DNA of 64,000 nt from contig NZ_CP069157.1 in assembly GCF_019243775.1 (NCBI RefSeq), forward strand, positions 620,001 to 684,000, read 5' to 3'. This DNA is from Morganella morganii (GTDB lineage: Bacteria; Pseudomonadota; Gammaproteobacteria; Enterobacterales; Enterobacteriaceae). Shown in pieces: positions 20,714-30,783 of the stretch (positions within the stretch are counted from its first letter, which is position 1; each line of letters begins with the position of its first letter). The notes below the pieces were generated by a model that was not told the origin of the DNA, made no database searches, and worked only from the letters and a program-made list of their open reading frames with translations. The position numbers and the translations under genes were made by a program.

Positions 20714-23700
20714 GTGAGGCGACTGCCCGGGATTTTACTGACATGTGTGATTGTGATGGTGATTGCTGCAGCACTGGTGCTCGGCGGTCTGCGCTATCTG
20801 TTGCCTCAGATTAATGAATACCGCCCGCAGATCGAACAAAAACTCTCACAAATGACCGGTGCCACGGTCAGAATCGGTGAAATCAGCGGCCGCTGGCAGG
20901 GATTCGGCCCGGCGCTGACACTCCGTGACCTGACTGTTACCGCTCCGGACGCGGACATTTCAGCCGAAAAAATCGACCTATCCCTGGATATCTGGCGGAC
21001 GTTATTCCGTTTTCAGGTCAGTTTCCGTGATCTGACATTCTGGCACATGAAGCTGGATTACAAACAGCCGCTGAGCAGTGACGGCAGCAGTATTGAAACC
21101 GATGATGCGATGTCCGGTCTCTGGCTGGAGCGCTTTGATAATTTTGATCTGCGCGACAGTGAAATCCGTTTTCTCACGCCGTCCGGCGATCCTGCCACTT
21201 TGCTGGTTTCCCGTCTGTCATGGCTCAATCAGAGCAAACGCCACCGCGCTCAGGGGGAGATCAGTCTCTCCTCGGTGAATAACCCGCGCGGCTGGCTGCA
21301 GGTGCGTCTGGATCTGCGGGATGTGAACGGTCTGCTGGATGAGGGAACGGTCTACCTCCAGGCGGATGATATTGATATGACGCCGTGGTTCAGCCGCTGG
21401 CTGCGCGACAACACCGGGCTGAACAAGGCCGGTTTCAGCCTGGCCGGCTGGATGACGGTGGAGAAAGGGATGGTCACCCGGGGCCTGGTCAGACTGAACT
21501 CCGGCGAGGCGGACTGGCTGGTCGGCAAGGACACGCACACCCTGGAAGTTCAGGATCTTCTGGTGCAGATGCGCCGCCAGGGGGAAGGCTGGCTGTTTAA
21601 TATCCCGGATCTGCTGAATCTGAAAACTGACGGGCAGCAGTGGCCGGAGGGCAGTCTGTCACTGCTTTATATCCCGCCGTCGGCCAAATACGGCGGCAAT
21701 CCGCATCTGCGTATCCGCGCCAATGATATTGAGCTGGCGCGTCTGAGCAGCATTGTGCCGACGTTCTCTTTCCTCACCAATGATATTGTCAAAGCCTGGC
21801 AGGAGCGCGAGCCGTCAGGTCTTATCCGCGATTTTGCCCTTGATATCACCCCGGCCGCCCCGGAAAACCTCGAACTGGATGTTTCCTGGCAGGATGTCAG
21901 CTGGAAAGCACGGGAGGAATTACCGTCGGTATCTCATTTCAGCGGCGTATTGCGCGGCGGGCAGGCACGCGGCATTCTGCGTTTTGCCCTTGATGACAGT
22001 GTGCTGGACTACCGCCCGATGTTTACCGCACCGTTGGCGGTATCAGAAAGCCGCGGACAGGTGCAGTGGAATAATACGGACGGCAACTTCAGCCTCTGGA
22101 GTGATAATTTAGATCTGCAATCCGGCGCGCTGCGGGCGAACGGCAACTTCCGCTATCAGCATGATAAGGACCGGCCGCCGTCTCTCGGGATCCTCGGCGG
22201 CGTGACCCTGACGGATGCCGGGGAAGCCTGGCGCTATTTCCCGGTACCGCTGATGGGGGAATTCCTGAGCGAATACCTGACACAGGCACTGATTGCCGGG
22301 AAAGCGGAAAATGCCACGGTGATATTTCAGGGTAACCCGGCAGACTTCCCGTTCCGCAAAAACGAAGGGCAGTTCCAGATTTGGGTACCGCTGCGTGACG
22401 CCACCTTTAAATATGATCAGGAATGGCCTGCCCTGATAAACATGGATGCGGATCTGAACTTCCATAACCAGGGTCTGTGGATCAGTGCACAGGAAGCAAA
22501 ACTGGGCGAGGCCACTGCCCGCAATCTGAAAGCGGATATTCCGGATTTCATGGTTGAGCGCCTCTATATTCAGTCTGATATTGAAGGCAAAGGCGAATCA
22601 CTGGGTAAATATTTTGATCAGACACCGATGAAAAGCTCTATCGGCAATACCCTGGAGCAGCTGAAAATCGGTGGTGAGGTTAAGGGTGATCTTAAACTGG
22701 AAATCCCGCTTAACTTCAATGAGATGGTGCGGGCGACCGGGCATGTTAATCTGAAAAATAATGATATTGATGTGGTGCCGCTCGGCAGCACACTCAAAGG
22801 TGTCAGCGGACAATTCCGCTTTGATAACGGCGACCTGGAAAGTGACCGCATCACGGCGCACTGGTTCGGTCAGCCGCTGAATATCCGCTTTACCACCAAA
22901 GAAAATCCGTCTGATTTTGCCGTCAATATCGATCTGGACGGTAACTGGCAGATGAAGGGCATCGACGGCATACCGGCGGCCATAAAACAGCACGTAACCG
23001 GTTCGTTCCCGTGGACAGGGGTGGTGAACATTGCCCTGCCGCAGAAAGGGGAAATGAGCTACACCGTGGATCTGGAAGGTCAGACCGGCAAACTGACCAG
23101 CAGCACCTTACCGGCTGTCCGGCGCTGGGCGGCGGAGAGCGGCACACTGAATGTGCATGCCACCGGGACAGAACACACCCTGAAAGCCGGGGGAACCGTC
23201 GGCAAATCGTTCAGCGTCCTGACGGACTGGCGGCTCGGCGATATTCTCACGCTTAATGGTGCGGCAATCGTTCCGGGCACAAAAGTGCCGGAGAAAGTCA
23301 CGCCGGATGTTATCAGTATTGCCCTGCCGCCGATCAGCGGTGAGGAGTGGGTCGGTGCGCTGGCCGTTGCCGGTCAGAATCACCAGCAGCCTGCCTCACT
23401 GAAACTGCCGGGAAATATTGATATTTCCGCCCCGTATGCGGATTTTGCCGGACAGCGCTGGAATCAGGTGAAACTGCGCATTCATCCGCAGGAAAACGGC
23501 TGGCTGCTCAGTTCGGATAGTCAGGAGCTGCGCGGGGATATCCGCATTCCGGCTTCCGGACCGTGGCAGGCAAGTATTGATTATCTCTACTATAATCCGG
23601 AGTCGATTCAGAATGCGCTGCCGGAATCGCAGCGTAATCAAACCACCAAAACGGATTACCGCGTCGGCAGCTGGCCTGCGGTCACACTGCGCTGTGAAGC

Positions 23701-24493
23701 CTGCTGGGTAAGCGGCCTGAATATCGGTACGGTGAATGCGAAAGTCTGGCCGGAAAATAATTCATTGGTGCTGGATGCGGCAACCGTCAAAAACAGTGCC
23801 AGTGAACTGACACTCAGCGGCCGCTGGGATGCCGGTCCGGAGCCATTGTCGCACTTTAAAGGTCAGTTTAAGGGGCCGGTCTTTGATAATATGGCCGCCT
23901 ATTTCGGGGTACTGGTGCCTATCACCGGCTCACCGTTCAATGTGGATTTTGACCTGAGCTGGCGGGATGTTCCCTGGTCGCCGGATGTGGCAACCCTGAA
24001 CGGTATTATCAGCACGTCGCTCGGCAAAGGGGCGATTGAGCGGATGGGCGGCGGTAACGCCGGTAAACTGCTGCGGCTCGTCAGTTTTGATGCATTACTG
24101 CGCAAATTACAGCTCGATTTTACGGATACTTTCAGTAATGACTTCGTTTTTGACAGCATACGCGGTAAAGGCGTGATAAAAGATGGTATTTTAAAGACAA
24201 CCGATACCCGCGTGGACGGATTAATGGCGGATATCAGCTTCAGCGGTTCAGTTTATCTTGTGGAGCGTCGTATTGATATGTCGGTGGTTGTCACACCGGA
24301 ACTCTCTGCGACGGTCGGGGTGGCGACAGCTTTTGTGGTTAACCCGATAGCCGGAGCGGCAGTCTTTGTGGCCAGTAAGGTACTCGGCCCGCTCTGGAGT
24401 AAAATTTCGGTGATACGGTATCACCTGAGCGGCAGTTTAGAAGAGCCGAAGATAGATGAAGTTTTGCGTCAGTTAAAGGAGACCCGGGAATGA
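20714..24493 (+). CDS. yhdP: AsmA-like phospholipid transport protein YhdP
   Basis: Very large inner-membrane-anchored bridge protein that, with TamB and YdbH, moves phospholipids to the outer membrane. 1259 aa (E. coli 1266). One N-terminal membrane segment (about 6-27, LLTCVIVMVIAAALVLGGL) is followed by a long beta-rich groove (DUF3971) and an AsmA-like C-terminal domain (LLRLVSFDALLRKLQLDF...). GTG 20714 (VRRLPGILL) is chosen because AGGAGAG lies 3 nt before it and it matches the E. coli start; an upstream TTG has no support. It overlaps the next gene by 4 nt. Confidence 0.93.
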   Translation: MRRLPGILLTCVIVMVIAAALVLGGLRYLLPQINEYRPQIEQKLSQMTGATVRIGEISGRWQGFGPALTLRDLTVTAPDADISAEKIDLSLDIWRTLFRFQVSFRDLTFWHMKLDYKQPLSSDGSSIETDDAMSGLWLERFDNFDLRDSEIRFLTPSGDPATLLVSRLSWLNQSKRHRAQGEISLSSVNNPRGWLQVRLDLRDVNGLLDEGTVYLQADDIDMTPWFSRWLRDNTGLNKAGFSLAGWMTVEKGMVTRGLVRLNSGEADWLVGKDTHTLEVQDLLVQMRRQGEGWLFNIPDLLNLKTDGQQWPEGSLSLLYIPPSAKYGGNPHLRIRANDIELARLSSIVPTFSFLTNDIVKAWQEREPSGLIRDFALDITPAAPENLELDVSWQDVSWKAREELPSVSHFSGVLRGGQARGILRFALDDSVLDYRPMFTAPLAVSESRGQVQWNNTDGNFSLWSDNLDLQSGALRANGNFRYQHDKDRPPSLGILGGVTLTDAGEAWRYFPVPLMGEFLSEYLTQALIAGKAENATVIFQGNPADFPFRKNEGQFQIWVPLRDATFKYDQEWPALINMDADLNFHNQGLWISAQEAKLGEATARNLKADIPDFMVERLYIQSDIEGKGESLGKYFDQTPMKSSIGNTLEQLKIGGEVKGDLKLEIPLNFNEMVRATGHVNLKNNDIDVVPLGSTLKGVSGQFRFDNGDLESDRITAHWFGQPLNIRFTTKENPSDFAVNIDLDGNWQMKGIDGIPAAIKQHVTGSFPWTGVVNIALPQKGEMSYTVDLEGQTGKLTSSTLPAVRRWAAESGTLNVHATGTEHTLKAGGTVGKSFSVLTDWRLGDILTLNGAAIVPGTKVPEKVTPDVISIALPPISGEEWVGALAVAGQNHQQPASLKLPGNIDISAPYADFAGQRWNQVKLRIHPQENGWLLSSDSQELRGDIRIPASGPWQASIDYLYYNPESIQNALPESQRNQTTKTDYRVGSWPAVTLRCEACWVSGLNIGTVNAKVWPENNSLVLDAATVKNSASELTLSGRWDAGPEPLSHFKGQFKGPVFDNMAAYFGVLVPITGSPFNVDFDLSWRDVPWSPDVATLNGIISTSLGKGAIERMGGGNAGKLLRLVSFDALLRKLQLDFTDTFSNDFVFDSIRGKGVIKDGILKTTDTRVDGLMADISFSGSVYLVERRIDMSVVVTPELSATVGVATAFVVNPIAGAAVFVASKVLGPLWSKISVIRYHLSGSLEEPKIDEVLRQLKETRE

Positions 24494-25347
24494 AAAACGC
24501 AAATGTGGCTTTATTGCAGCTGTGCAGCGGCACAAATATTAAACACAATTTGGCGCAAATCGAACAACAGATCAAACAACTGCCTGATAATATCAAACTG
24601 GTGATGACACCGGAAAATGCGCTGATTTTTGCATCAGGCAATACTTATCAGAAGTATGCGGAAGTGCAGGGCGAAGGCCCGCTGCAGTCAGCAGTCGCTG
24701 ATATGGCGCGTCGTTACGGAGTGTGGATCCTGGTCGGTTCGATGCCGATGATCAGCCGTGAAGACCCGGCACGTATCACCAGCAGCAGTCTGCTGTTTGA
24801 TGATAAAGGGGAAATCAAAGCCCGTTACGACAAAATTCACATGTTTGACGTGAATATCGATGATGAGCAGGGTTCATACAATGAATCAAAAATCTTCCAG
24901 CGCGGCGAGCACATCACCGTGGTGGATACCCCGGTGGGTCGTCTCGGTATGACCATCTGTTATGATCTGCGTTTCCCGGGCCTGTTCCAGGCACTGCGTG
25001 AGCAGGGCGCGGAGATTATCTCTGTTCCGGCGGCCTTTACCCGGCTGACCGGTAAATCCCACTGGGAGCCACTGCTGCGCGCCCGTGCGATTGAAAACCA
25101 GTGCATTATCCTGGCACCGGCACAGGTCGGTGTACACGGCACCCGCCGCACATGGGGACACACCATGGCTGTTGACGGCTGGGGCAAAGTGATGAAGAAA
25201 AATACGGATGCGGTGGCCGCCATCGGCGTGGATATCCGTCCGGACAGCTTAACCTCAATGCGTGAGCAGATCCGCGTGGTGAAACATAACCGTTTCCGCC
25301 CGCAGCTGACCTCACTGATTGAGAAAAACACCACAGGTAAAGAGTAA
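24490..25347 (+). CDS. Nitrilase-family hydrolase (probable deaminated glutathione amidase)
   Basis: Carbon-nitrogen hydrolase of 285 aa, cytosolic. The Glu-Lys-Cys triad is complete: E42 in TPENALIF, K115 in YDKIHMFDV and C157 in TICYDLRFP. The motif set is that of the Nit1/YbeM branch, which repairs deaminated glutathione. E. coli lacks a gene at this position, whereas Yersinia- and Proteus-type genomes carry it between yhdP and tldD. The ATG overlaps the yhdP stop (ATGA), so it is in the same operon. Substrate assignment rests on family only. Confidence 0.88.
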   Translation: MKNANVALLQLCSGTNIKHNLAQIEQQIKQLPDNIKLVMTPENALIFASGNTYQKYAEVQGEGPLQSAVADMARRYGVWILVGSMPMISREDPARITSSSLLFDDKGEIKARYDKIHMFDVNIDDEQGSYNESKIFQRGEHITVVDTPVGRLGMTICYDLRFPGLFQALREQGAEIISVPAAFTRLTGKSHWEPLLRARAIENQCIILAPAQVGVHGTRRTWGHTMAVDGWGKVMKKNTDAVAAIGVDIRPDSLTSMREQIRVVKHNRFRPQLTSLIEKNTTGKE

Positions 25348-25350
25348 ATT

Positions 25351-26796
25351 ATGAGTTTTTCAACTGTCAGCAATCATCTGCTGACCGCCCATGATCTTGA
25401 TGAACAGGATCTCTTTTCTGTCCTCACACAGTTAGCGGATCGCCATATTGATTATGGCGATCTGTACTTCCAGAGCAGTTTTCATGAAGCCTGGGTGCTG
25501 GAAGATAAAATTATCAAAAACGGCTCTTACAATATTGACCAGGGTGTCGGGATCCGCGCCGTCAGCGGCGAGAAAACCGGCTTTGCCTATGCGGATCAGA
25601 TAAGCCTGACCGCATTACAGCAGAGTGCATCCGCCGCCCGCAGTATTGTCCGTGAGCAGGGTAACGGTAAGGTGCAGAGCCTGCACCGTGTCAATAACAC
25701 GGCACTCTATGCTGCACTTGATCCGCTGCGCGCAATGCCGCGTGAGGAAAAAATCGCGCTGCTGCACCGCCTTGACCGTGTGGCCCGTGCGGAAGATCCG
25801 CGAGTGCAGGAAGTGAATGCCAGCCTGACCGGTGTCTATGAAGAAGTGCTGGTAGCGGCCACTGACGGCACACTGGCGACGGATATCCGTCCGCTGGTGC
25901 GCCTGTCTGTCAGTGTGCTGGTGGAAGAGGACGGTAAACGCGAACACGGCGGCAGCGGCGGCGGCGGTCGTTTCGGTTATGAATATTTCCTCGGTACGGA
26001 AGACGGTGAGATCCGCGCAGACCATTTTGCCCGCGAAGCGGTGCGCATGGCGCTGGTGAATCTCTCTGCTGTTGCGGCACCGGCCGGGTTAATGCCGGTT
26101 GTGCTGGGCGCGGGCTGGCCGGGCGTGTTACTGCATGAAGCGGTCGGTCATGGCCTGGAAGGAGATTTCAACCGCCGTGGTGCTTCGGTATTCAGCGGAA
26201 AAATCGGTCAGCAGGTCACATCATCACTCTGTACCATTGTTGATGACGGTACTATCGGTGATCGCCGCGGGTCACTGGCAATTGATGATGAAGGGGTGCC
26301 TGGACAGTATAACGTCCTGATCGAGAACGGTATTCTGAAAGGTTATATGCAGGATAAACTCAACGCCCGTCTGATGGGAGTTGACCCGACCGGTAACGGC
26401 CGTCGTGAATCCTATGCTCATCTGCCGATGCCGCGCATGACCAACACCTATATGCTGGCCGGCGAAACGTCGCCGGAAGAGATTATCGCCAGTGTGAAAA
26501 ACGGCCTGTATGCTCCGAATTTCGGCGGCGGTCAGGTGGATATCACCTCCGGTAAGTTTGTGTTCTCGACATCCGAAGCGTATCTCATTGAAAACGGTAA
26601 AATTACCAGACCGGTGAAAGGCGCGACACTGATTGGCTCCGGTATTGAAGCCATGCAGCAGGTATCGATGGTCGGTAATGACCTGAAACTGGATAAAGGT
26701 GTCGGTGTCTGCGGTAAAGAAGGCCAGAGCGTACCGGTGGGGGTCGGTCAGCCGACGCTGAAACTGGACAGCATTACCGTCGGCGGAACGGCCTGA
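25351..26796 (+). CDS. tldD: TldD subunit of TldD/TldE metalloprotease
   Basis: Zinc protease subunit; with TldE (PmbA) it degrades unfolded peptides, matures microcin B17 and has been linked to turnover of the CcdA antitoxin. 481 aa, as in E. coli. The zinc motif [11 protein letters not shown] (family HExxxH) lies around residues 260-270 and the C-terminal cysteine of the metal site is in VGVCGKEGQ. Starts 3 nt after the nit gene; its stop codon overlaps the first ATG of the barnase gene. Partner pmbA lies about 1.5 kb downstream. Confidence 0.97.
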   Translation: MSFSTVSNHLLTAHDLDEQDLFSVLTQLADRHIDYGDLYFQSSFHEAWVLEDKIIKNGSYNIDQGVGIRAVSGEKTGFAYADQISLTALQQSASAARSIVREQGNGKVQSLHRVNNTALYAALDPLRAMPREEKIALLHRLDRVARAEDPRVQEVNASLTGVYEEVLVAATDGTLATDIRPLVRLSVSVLVEEDGKREHGGSGGGGRFGYEYFLGTEDGEIRADHFAREAVRMALVNLSAVAAPAGLMPVVLGAGWPGVLLHEAVGHGLEGDFNRRGASVFSGKIGQQVTSSLCTIVDDGTIGDRRGSLAIDDEGVPGQYNVLIENGILKGYMQDKLNARLMGVDPTGNGRRESYAHLPMPRMTNTYMLAGETSPEEIIASVKNGLYAPNFGGGQVDITSGKFVFSTSEAYLIENGKITRPVKGATLIGSGIEAMQQVSMVGNDLKLDKGVGVCGKEGQSVPVGVGQPTLKLDSITVGGTA

Positions 26797-27263
26797 TGAT
26801 GCAGAAATACGGCACGCTGGTGATTGTTCTGATTGTGGCGGTCTCCGCCTGGCTGGCGGGGTTACCGGGGCAGTTTATCGAAACCCGTCCGTCAGAGCCG
26901 GTACCGCAGCATACAGAACAGCCGCAGAGCATTGATGCCCTGACAGCACAGTCACGGGTGGTCAGCTATGTGCAGCAGCACCAGCGTCTGCCGGATTACT
27001 ATGTGACGAAAAAAGCCGCCCGTGATGCGGGCTGGCAGCCGTCAAAAGGTAATCTCTGTGAGGTGATGCCGGGTAAAGCTATCGGCGGTGACCGTTTCGG
27101 CAACCGGGAAAAAGGGCTGCCGGATGCGCCATCACGCCAGTGGTTTGAGGCGGACATAAACTATAACTGCGGCCATCGCGGCAGTGATCGTCTGCTTTAT
27201 TCCAGTGACGGGCTGATTTATGTCACCACTGATCATTACCGTTCGTTTCAGCAGGCCAATTAA
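26796..27263 (+). CDS. Barnase-type ribonuclease with N-terminal signal/anchor
   Basis: Guanyl-preferring ribonuclease of the barnase (N1/T1) family, 155 aa. Residues 6-24 are a hydrophobic signal or anchor; the catalytic domain (about 45-152) aligns along its whole length with Bacillus barnase. All key residues are kept: K72 (barnase K27), R104 (R59), E118 (E73, general base), R128 and R132 (R83, R87) and H147 (H102, general acid), so it should be active. Two cysteines, C88 and C125, fall at barnase 43 and 80, where a disulfide would form after export. Its ATG overlaps the tldD stop and its inhibitor gene follows after 3 nt. Probably exported; role (nutrient RNA or competition) unknown. Confidence 0.92.
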   Translation: MMQKYGTLVIVLIVAVSAWLAGLPGQFIETRPSEPVPQHTEQPQSIDALTAQSRVVSYVQQHQRLPDYYVTKKAARDAGWQPSKGNLCEVMPGKAIGGDRFGNREKGLPDAPSRQWFEADINYNCGHRGSDRLLYSSDGLIYVTTDHYRSFQQAN

Positions 27264-27266
27264 CCC

Positions 27267-27563
27267 ATGACACCTGATATCAGCATTGTGCGTTTTGACT
27301 TCCGCACCATCCGGACAACAGACGATTTTTATCAGCAATTCAGTGATAAATTTCAGCTGCCGTACTTCGGGTGTAACACGGATGCACTGTGGGATATGCT
27401 GACAGGCGGGATTGATCTGCCGGTGATACTGGCGTTTGAACATATTACCGCACGGCAGCGGCGGCTGTTTTCAGCCATTATCGGTACCTGCCGGGATGCG
27501 GAAGAAGAGTGGCCGGGGGATATTCAGCTGGTGCTGACCCCCCTGACCATGACGGCGGATTAA
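27267..27563 (+). CDS. Barstar-like ribonuclease inhibitor
   Basis: Immunity protein expected to bind the adjacent barnase in the cytoplasm. 98 aa. The barnase-binding helix is well kept: [17 protein letters not shown] corresponds to barstar LPEYYGENLDALWDCLTG, with D39 and D43 at the positions of barstar D35 and D39, which contact the RNase active site. No signal peptide. The gene ends in a TTAA shared with the stop codon of the converging darP gene. E. coli keeps only an orphan barstar homologue (yhcO) not far from tldD. Confidence 0.92.
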   Translation: MTPDISIVRFDFRTIRTTDDFYQQFSDKFQLPYFGCNTDALWDMLTGGIDLPVILAFEHITARQRRLFSAIIGTCRDAEEEWPGDIQLVLTPLTMTAD

Positions 27564-28108
27564 GCGCTTTCTGCCAGTTCTTTCAGATACTGGAACAGCT
27601 GGCGGTAAGCTTTCGGCGGTTTATTGCCTTCGCGCTCTTTTTTCGCATTACGGATAAGCGCACGCAGCTGCTGGCGATCAAGGTGCGGGAACAGCGCAAC
27701 GGCTTCTTCCGTCACGGTGTCATCACCGGTGACCAGGCGTTCGCGCAGATCTTCGAGTTTATGCAGCAGGACAACCTGCTGGTTATGGCGGTTTTTCAGT
27801 TTGTCGAGTGCCGTGGTAATCGGCTCCGGGTCACGGGCCCGCAGCAGTTTACCGATGAGCTGTAACTGACGGCGCAGACCTTCGCGCTTGATTTTTTGTG
27901 CAAGCAGGATGGCTTCGAGCAGTTGTTCATCCAGCGGAATACGTTCCAGCTGGGTTTTGCTCAGTGCAACCAGTTCAGCGCCGAGTTTTTTCAGGACTTC
28001 AGCATCGCGTTTAATTTCGCTTTTGCTGACCCAGATTATCTCGTCATCCTCTTCCTCCTGAGGAAGTGCATCGGGTTCTTCAAACCAGTCTTCAGGCTGC
28101 TTTGCCAT
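27560..28108 (-). CDS. darP: Ribosome assembly factor DarP (YjgA)
   Basis: Accessory factor for 50S ribosomal subunit assembly, formerly YjgA. 182 aa, highly charged and helical, with the family text [11 protein letters not shown]-like ([17 protein letters not shown]) near residue 28 and QFQYLKEL-like C-terminus ([10 protein letters not shown]). Divergent from pmbA, as in E. coli. Its 3' end overlaps barstar by 4 nt, tail to tail. Confidence 0.95.
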   Translation of the reverse strand: MAKQPEDWFEEPDALPQEEEDDEIIWVSKSEIKRDAEVLKKLGAELVALSKTQLERIPLDEQLLEAILLAQKIKREGLRRQLQLIGKLLRARDPEPITTALDKLKNRHNQQVVLLHKLEDLRERLVTGDDTVTEEAVALFPHLDRQQLRALIRNAKKEREGNKPPKAYRQLFQYLKELAESA

Positions 28109-28280
28109 AATAGTATTTCCTGTGGCGAAACACAGAGCGGCGGGTGCCGGATGATCTCTGTGTTTGTGAGTGTTAACATTTGATTATTGCGTATTGTAAC
28201 CGGGGAAAAGGCCGGATAACACCTATTCAGCTCTCTGATTAGCTGACGGCCCCTTAATTTATTGAATTGGAACCTGATTG

Positions 28281-29621
28281 ATGAATATCACTTCTCAGAT
28301 TATGGCGCAGCGTACGCGCCTGGAACAAGCGGTTTCGCAGGCACTGAGTATTGCACAGAAAGGGTGTGACAGCGCCGAAGTTGCTGTCAGCAGAACCACC
28401 GGGATGAGTGTGAGCACCCGTATGGGTGAGGTGGAGAATGTCGAGTTTAATAGTGACGGCGCACTGGGGATCACGGTATATCATAACCAGCGCAAAGGCA
28501 GTGCATCCTCCACAGATTTAAGCGAAGAGGCGATTGCCCGTACCGTACAGGCAGCGATCGACATTGCGAAATATACATCTGAAGATCCGTGTTCGGGCCC
28601 GGCAGATCGCGATTTACTGGCTTTCGAGGCTCCGGATTTACAACTGTTTTATCCGTCCGAAGTGAGCGCTGACCAGGCTATCGACTATGCCGCCAATGCG
28701 GAAAAAGCCGCACTGAGTGCCGACCCGCGCATCACCAACACAGAAGGCGGCAGCTTTAACAGCCATTACGGCATCCGTGTGTTCGGTAACACGCTGGGTA
28801 TGCTGCAAAGCTACTGCAGCAGCCGTCACTCCATGTCCGCTTGTGTGATCGCGGAAGAAAACGGCGATATGGAGCGTGATTACGCCTATACCATCGCACG
28901 TAAACTGGATGACCTGAAATCCGCACAGTGGGTGGGTGAAGAGTGTGCCCGCCGGACACTGTCCCGCCTCGCACCGCGCAAACTGGCAACACAGAAAGCG
29001 CCTGTGATTTTTGCCCCGGAAGTGGCAACCGGTTTGTTCGGGCATCTGGTCGGCGCGATCAGCGGCACCTCCGTGTACCGCAAATCCACCTTCCTGCTCG
29101 ACAGCCTCGGTAAACAGATCCTGCCGGACTGGCTGACTATCCGCGAACTGCCGCATGTGATCGGCGGACTGGCCTCCACCCCGTTTGACAGCGAAGGGGT
29201 CCGGACAGAAGATCGCCTGATTATCGAAAACGGTGTGCTGAACAACTGGCTGATGACCACCTACGCCGCCCGTAAACTGGGGCTGAAGAGCACCGGCCAT
29301 GCAGGCGGGATCCACAACTGGCACATTGCCGGTCAGGGGCTGGGATTTGACGACATGCTCCGGGAAATGGGCACCGGTCTGGTGGTTACCGAACTGATGG
29401 GACAGGGTGTCAGCGGTATTACCGGTGATTACTCCCGCGGCGCATCCGGTTTCTGGGTGGAAAACGGCGAGATTCAGTATCCGGTCAGTGAAATCACCAT
29501 TGCCGGAAACCTGAAAGACATGTGGGCCAGCATTATCGCCACCGGCGACGATATTGAAACCCGCAGCAACATTCAGTGCGGCTCAGTCTGGCTGCCGGAA
29601 ATGAGTATTGCGGGGCAGTAA
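28281..29621 (+). CDS. pmbA: TldE (PmbA) subunit of TldD/TldE metalloprotease
   Basis: Non-zinc partner of TldD; needed for microcin B17 maturation and peptide degradation. 446 aa. Conserved text such as [30 protein letters not shown] and GHAGGIHNW is near identical to E. coli PmbA. ATG 28281 is preferred over the preceding in-frame TTG at 28278. In E. coli tldD and pmbA are about 1 Mb apart; here they are separated only by the barnase pair and darP, which may reflect an older arrangement. Confidence 0.97.
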   Translation: MNITSQIMAQRTRLEQAVSQALSIAQKGCDSAEVAVSRTTGMSVSTRMGEVENVEFNSDGALGITVYHNQRKGSASSTDLSEEAIARTVQAAIDIAKYTSEDPCSGPADRDLLAFEAPDLQLFYPSEVSADQAIDYAANAEKAALSADPRITNTEGGSFNSHYGIRVFGNTLGMLQSYCSSRHSMSACVIAEENGDMERDYAYTIARKLDDLKSAQWVGEECARRTLSRLAPRKLATQKAPVIFAPEVATGLFGHLVGAISGTSVYRKSTFLLDSLGKQILPDWLTIRELPHVIGGLASTPFDSEGVRTEDRLIIENGVLNNWLMTTYAARKLGLKSTGHAGGIHNWHIAGQGLGFDDMLREMGTGLVVTELMGQGVSGITGDYSRGASGFWVENGEIQYPVSEITIAGNLKDMWASIIATGDDIETRSNIQCGSVWLPEMSIAGQ

Positions 29622-29627
29622 GTGTGT

Positions 29628-29662
29628 CACTCCCGGAGCCGGAGTGTCCGCCTCCGGGAGTG
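29628..29662. terminator. Hairpin between pmbA and binding-protein gene
   Basis: Perfect 11-bp stem CACTCCCGGAG / CTCCGGGAGTG with a 13-nt loop, starting 7 nt after the pmbA stop in a convergent gap. No U tract on the plus strand, so termination is inferred. Confidence 0.5.
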
Positions 29663-29684
29663 AAAATGCAGAAAACAGCAGCGA

Positions 29685-30782
29685 TTATCGCGAAAACAGC
29701 CAGTAAGTCCCAGTTTCCGGTACAGACAGGAACCGCCGGTTCATTTCATCCAGTGTCTTCTGCGGATCAACATCAGAAAAGAGATCCGGGTGCAGTTCCC
29801 GCGCGAAAAACTCCGCTGCCAGCAGATGCCACGGGCTGAGATAAACATGATGCCAGAGTGCGGCGGTCCGTCCTTCCCGGACAGCAGGCAGTGCGGCAAT
29901 CACCGGATCTTTCTGTAATTGTTCCTGCAGGCTTTGCCGGGCGGTGTCAGGGCGGAGATCCGGCCCCAGTTGTAACTGCCCCCGGTTATCCCTTCCGCCG
30001 CTGCCGGTCACCAGATAATATTCCGGATTATCCGACAATACCTGCTCCGGGCTGAGCCGTCCGAAAACACCACTGAACTTCCCTGCTGCAATGTTATCCC
30101 CGCCGGAAAAGGCCAGTAAATCGGCCAGATTTCCGGAAGCTGCAGTCGTGCAGCATTCTGCTTTTTTCCCGAGATGTAACTGCAGCAAAACTTTGGGGCG
30201 ATGCGGATTGTGCATAGCCAGACGGTTGCGGATCACATCCATATGCTGCTGATAAAACGCAATAAAAGCGGCAGTTTTTTCCTGCCGGTTCAGGACTTCG
30301 CCCAGTGTTTTCAGTGACGGAACTGTATTCCGCAACGGATCCACCCTGAAATCCAGGTAAATCACCGGAATACCGGCGGCTGCGGTCTGGTGTGCAAACT
30401 GCGTTTCATCAGGACGGGTTTTGGCATACACCGGCATAATAATCAGATCCGGTTGCAGGGCGATGATTTTCTCAATATTAAGCTGTGAAAAATTATCGTT
30501 CCCGACAATGGTAATATCCCTGATCGCCGGAAATGCAGCCGCATATTTTCCCCATGTCTGCGAATCGAGTCGCTGTAAATCAGCCGGCCACCCGACGACA
30601 CGCGCCGCCGGATTACCGGTTTCGATCAGTGCCAGGGTATAGAGCATCCTGCTTTCACCGAGTACTATCCGCTGCGGATCATCCGGAACCGTGACTGTCC
30701 GCCCGAGACTGTCCGTAACGGTTTTTGCCCCGCACAGCAGCGAAAATGCCATCAGCAGCAGCCCGGAAAAGAGATGTTTCAT
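29685..30782 (-). CDS. Iron-siderophore periplasmic binding protein
   Basis: Class III (helical-backbone) substrate-binding protein of the FecB/FepB/BtuF kind, 365 aa. Signal peptide at residues 1-18 (MKHLFSGLLLMAFSLLCGA). The N-terminal domain begins VTDSLGRTVTVPDDPQRIV, the usual PBP_2 opening. ATG 30782 lies 1 nt beyond the stop of the receptor gene upstream, so translation is coupled and both should respond to iron through the same Fur-like site. No permease or ATPase gene is adjacent. It may deliver a ferric siderophore or haem-like ligand; not resolvable. Confidence 0.9.
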   Translation of the reverse strand: MKHLFSGLLLMAFSLLCGAKTVTDSLGRTVTVPDDPQRIVLGESRMLYTLALIETGNPAARVVGWPADLQRLDSQTWGKYAAAFPAIRDITIVGNDNFSQLNIEKIIALQPDLIIMPVYAKTRPDETQFAHQTAAAGIPVIYLDFRVDPLRNTVPSLKTLGEVLNRQEKTAAFIAFYQQHMDVIRNRLAMHNPHRPKVLLQLHLGKKAECCTTAASGNLADLLAFSGGDNIAAGKFSGVFGRLSPEQVLSDNPEYYLVTGSGGRDNRGQLQLGPDLRPDTARQSLQEQLQKDPVIAALPAVREGRTAALWHHVYLSPWHLLAAEFFARELHPDLFSDVDPQKTLDEMNRRFLSVPETGTYWLFSR

Positions 30783-30783
30783 A

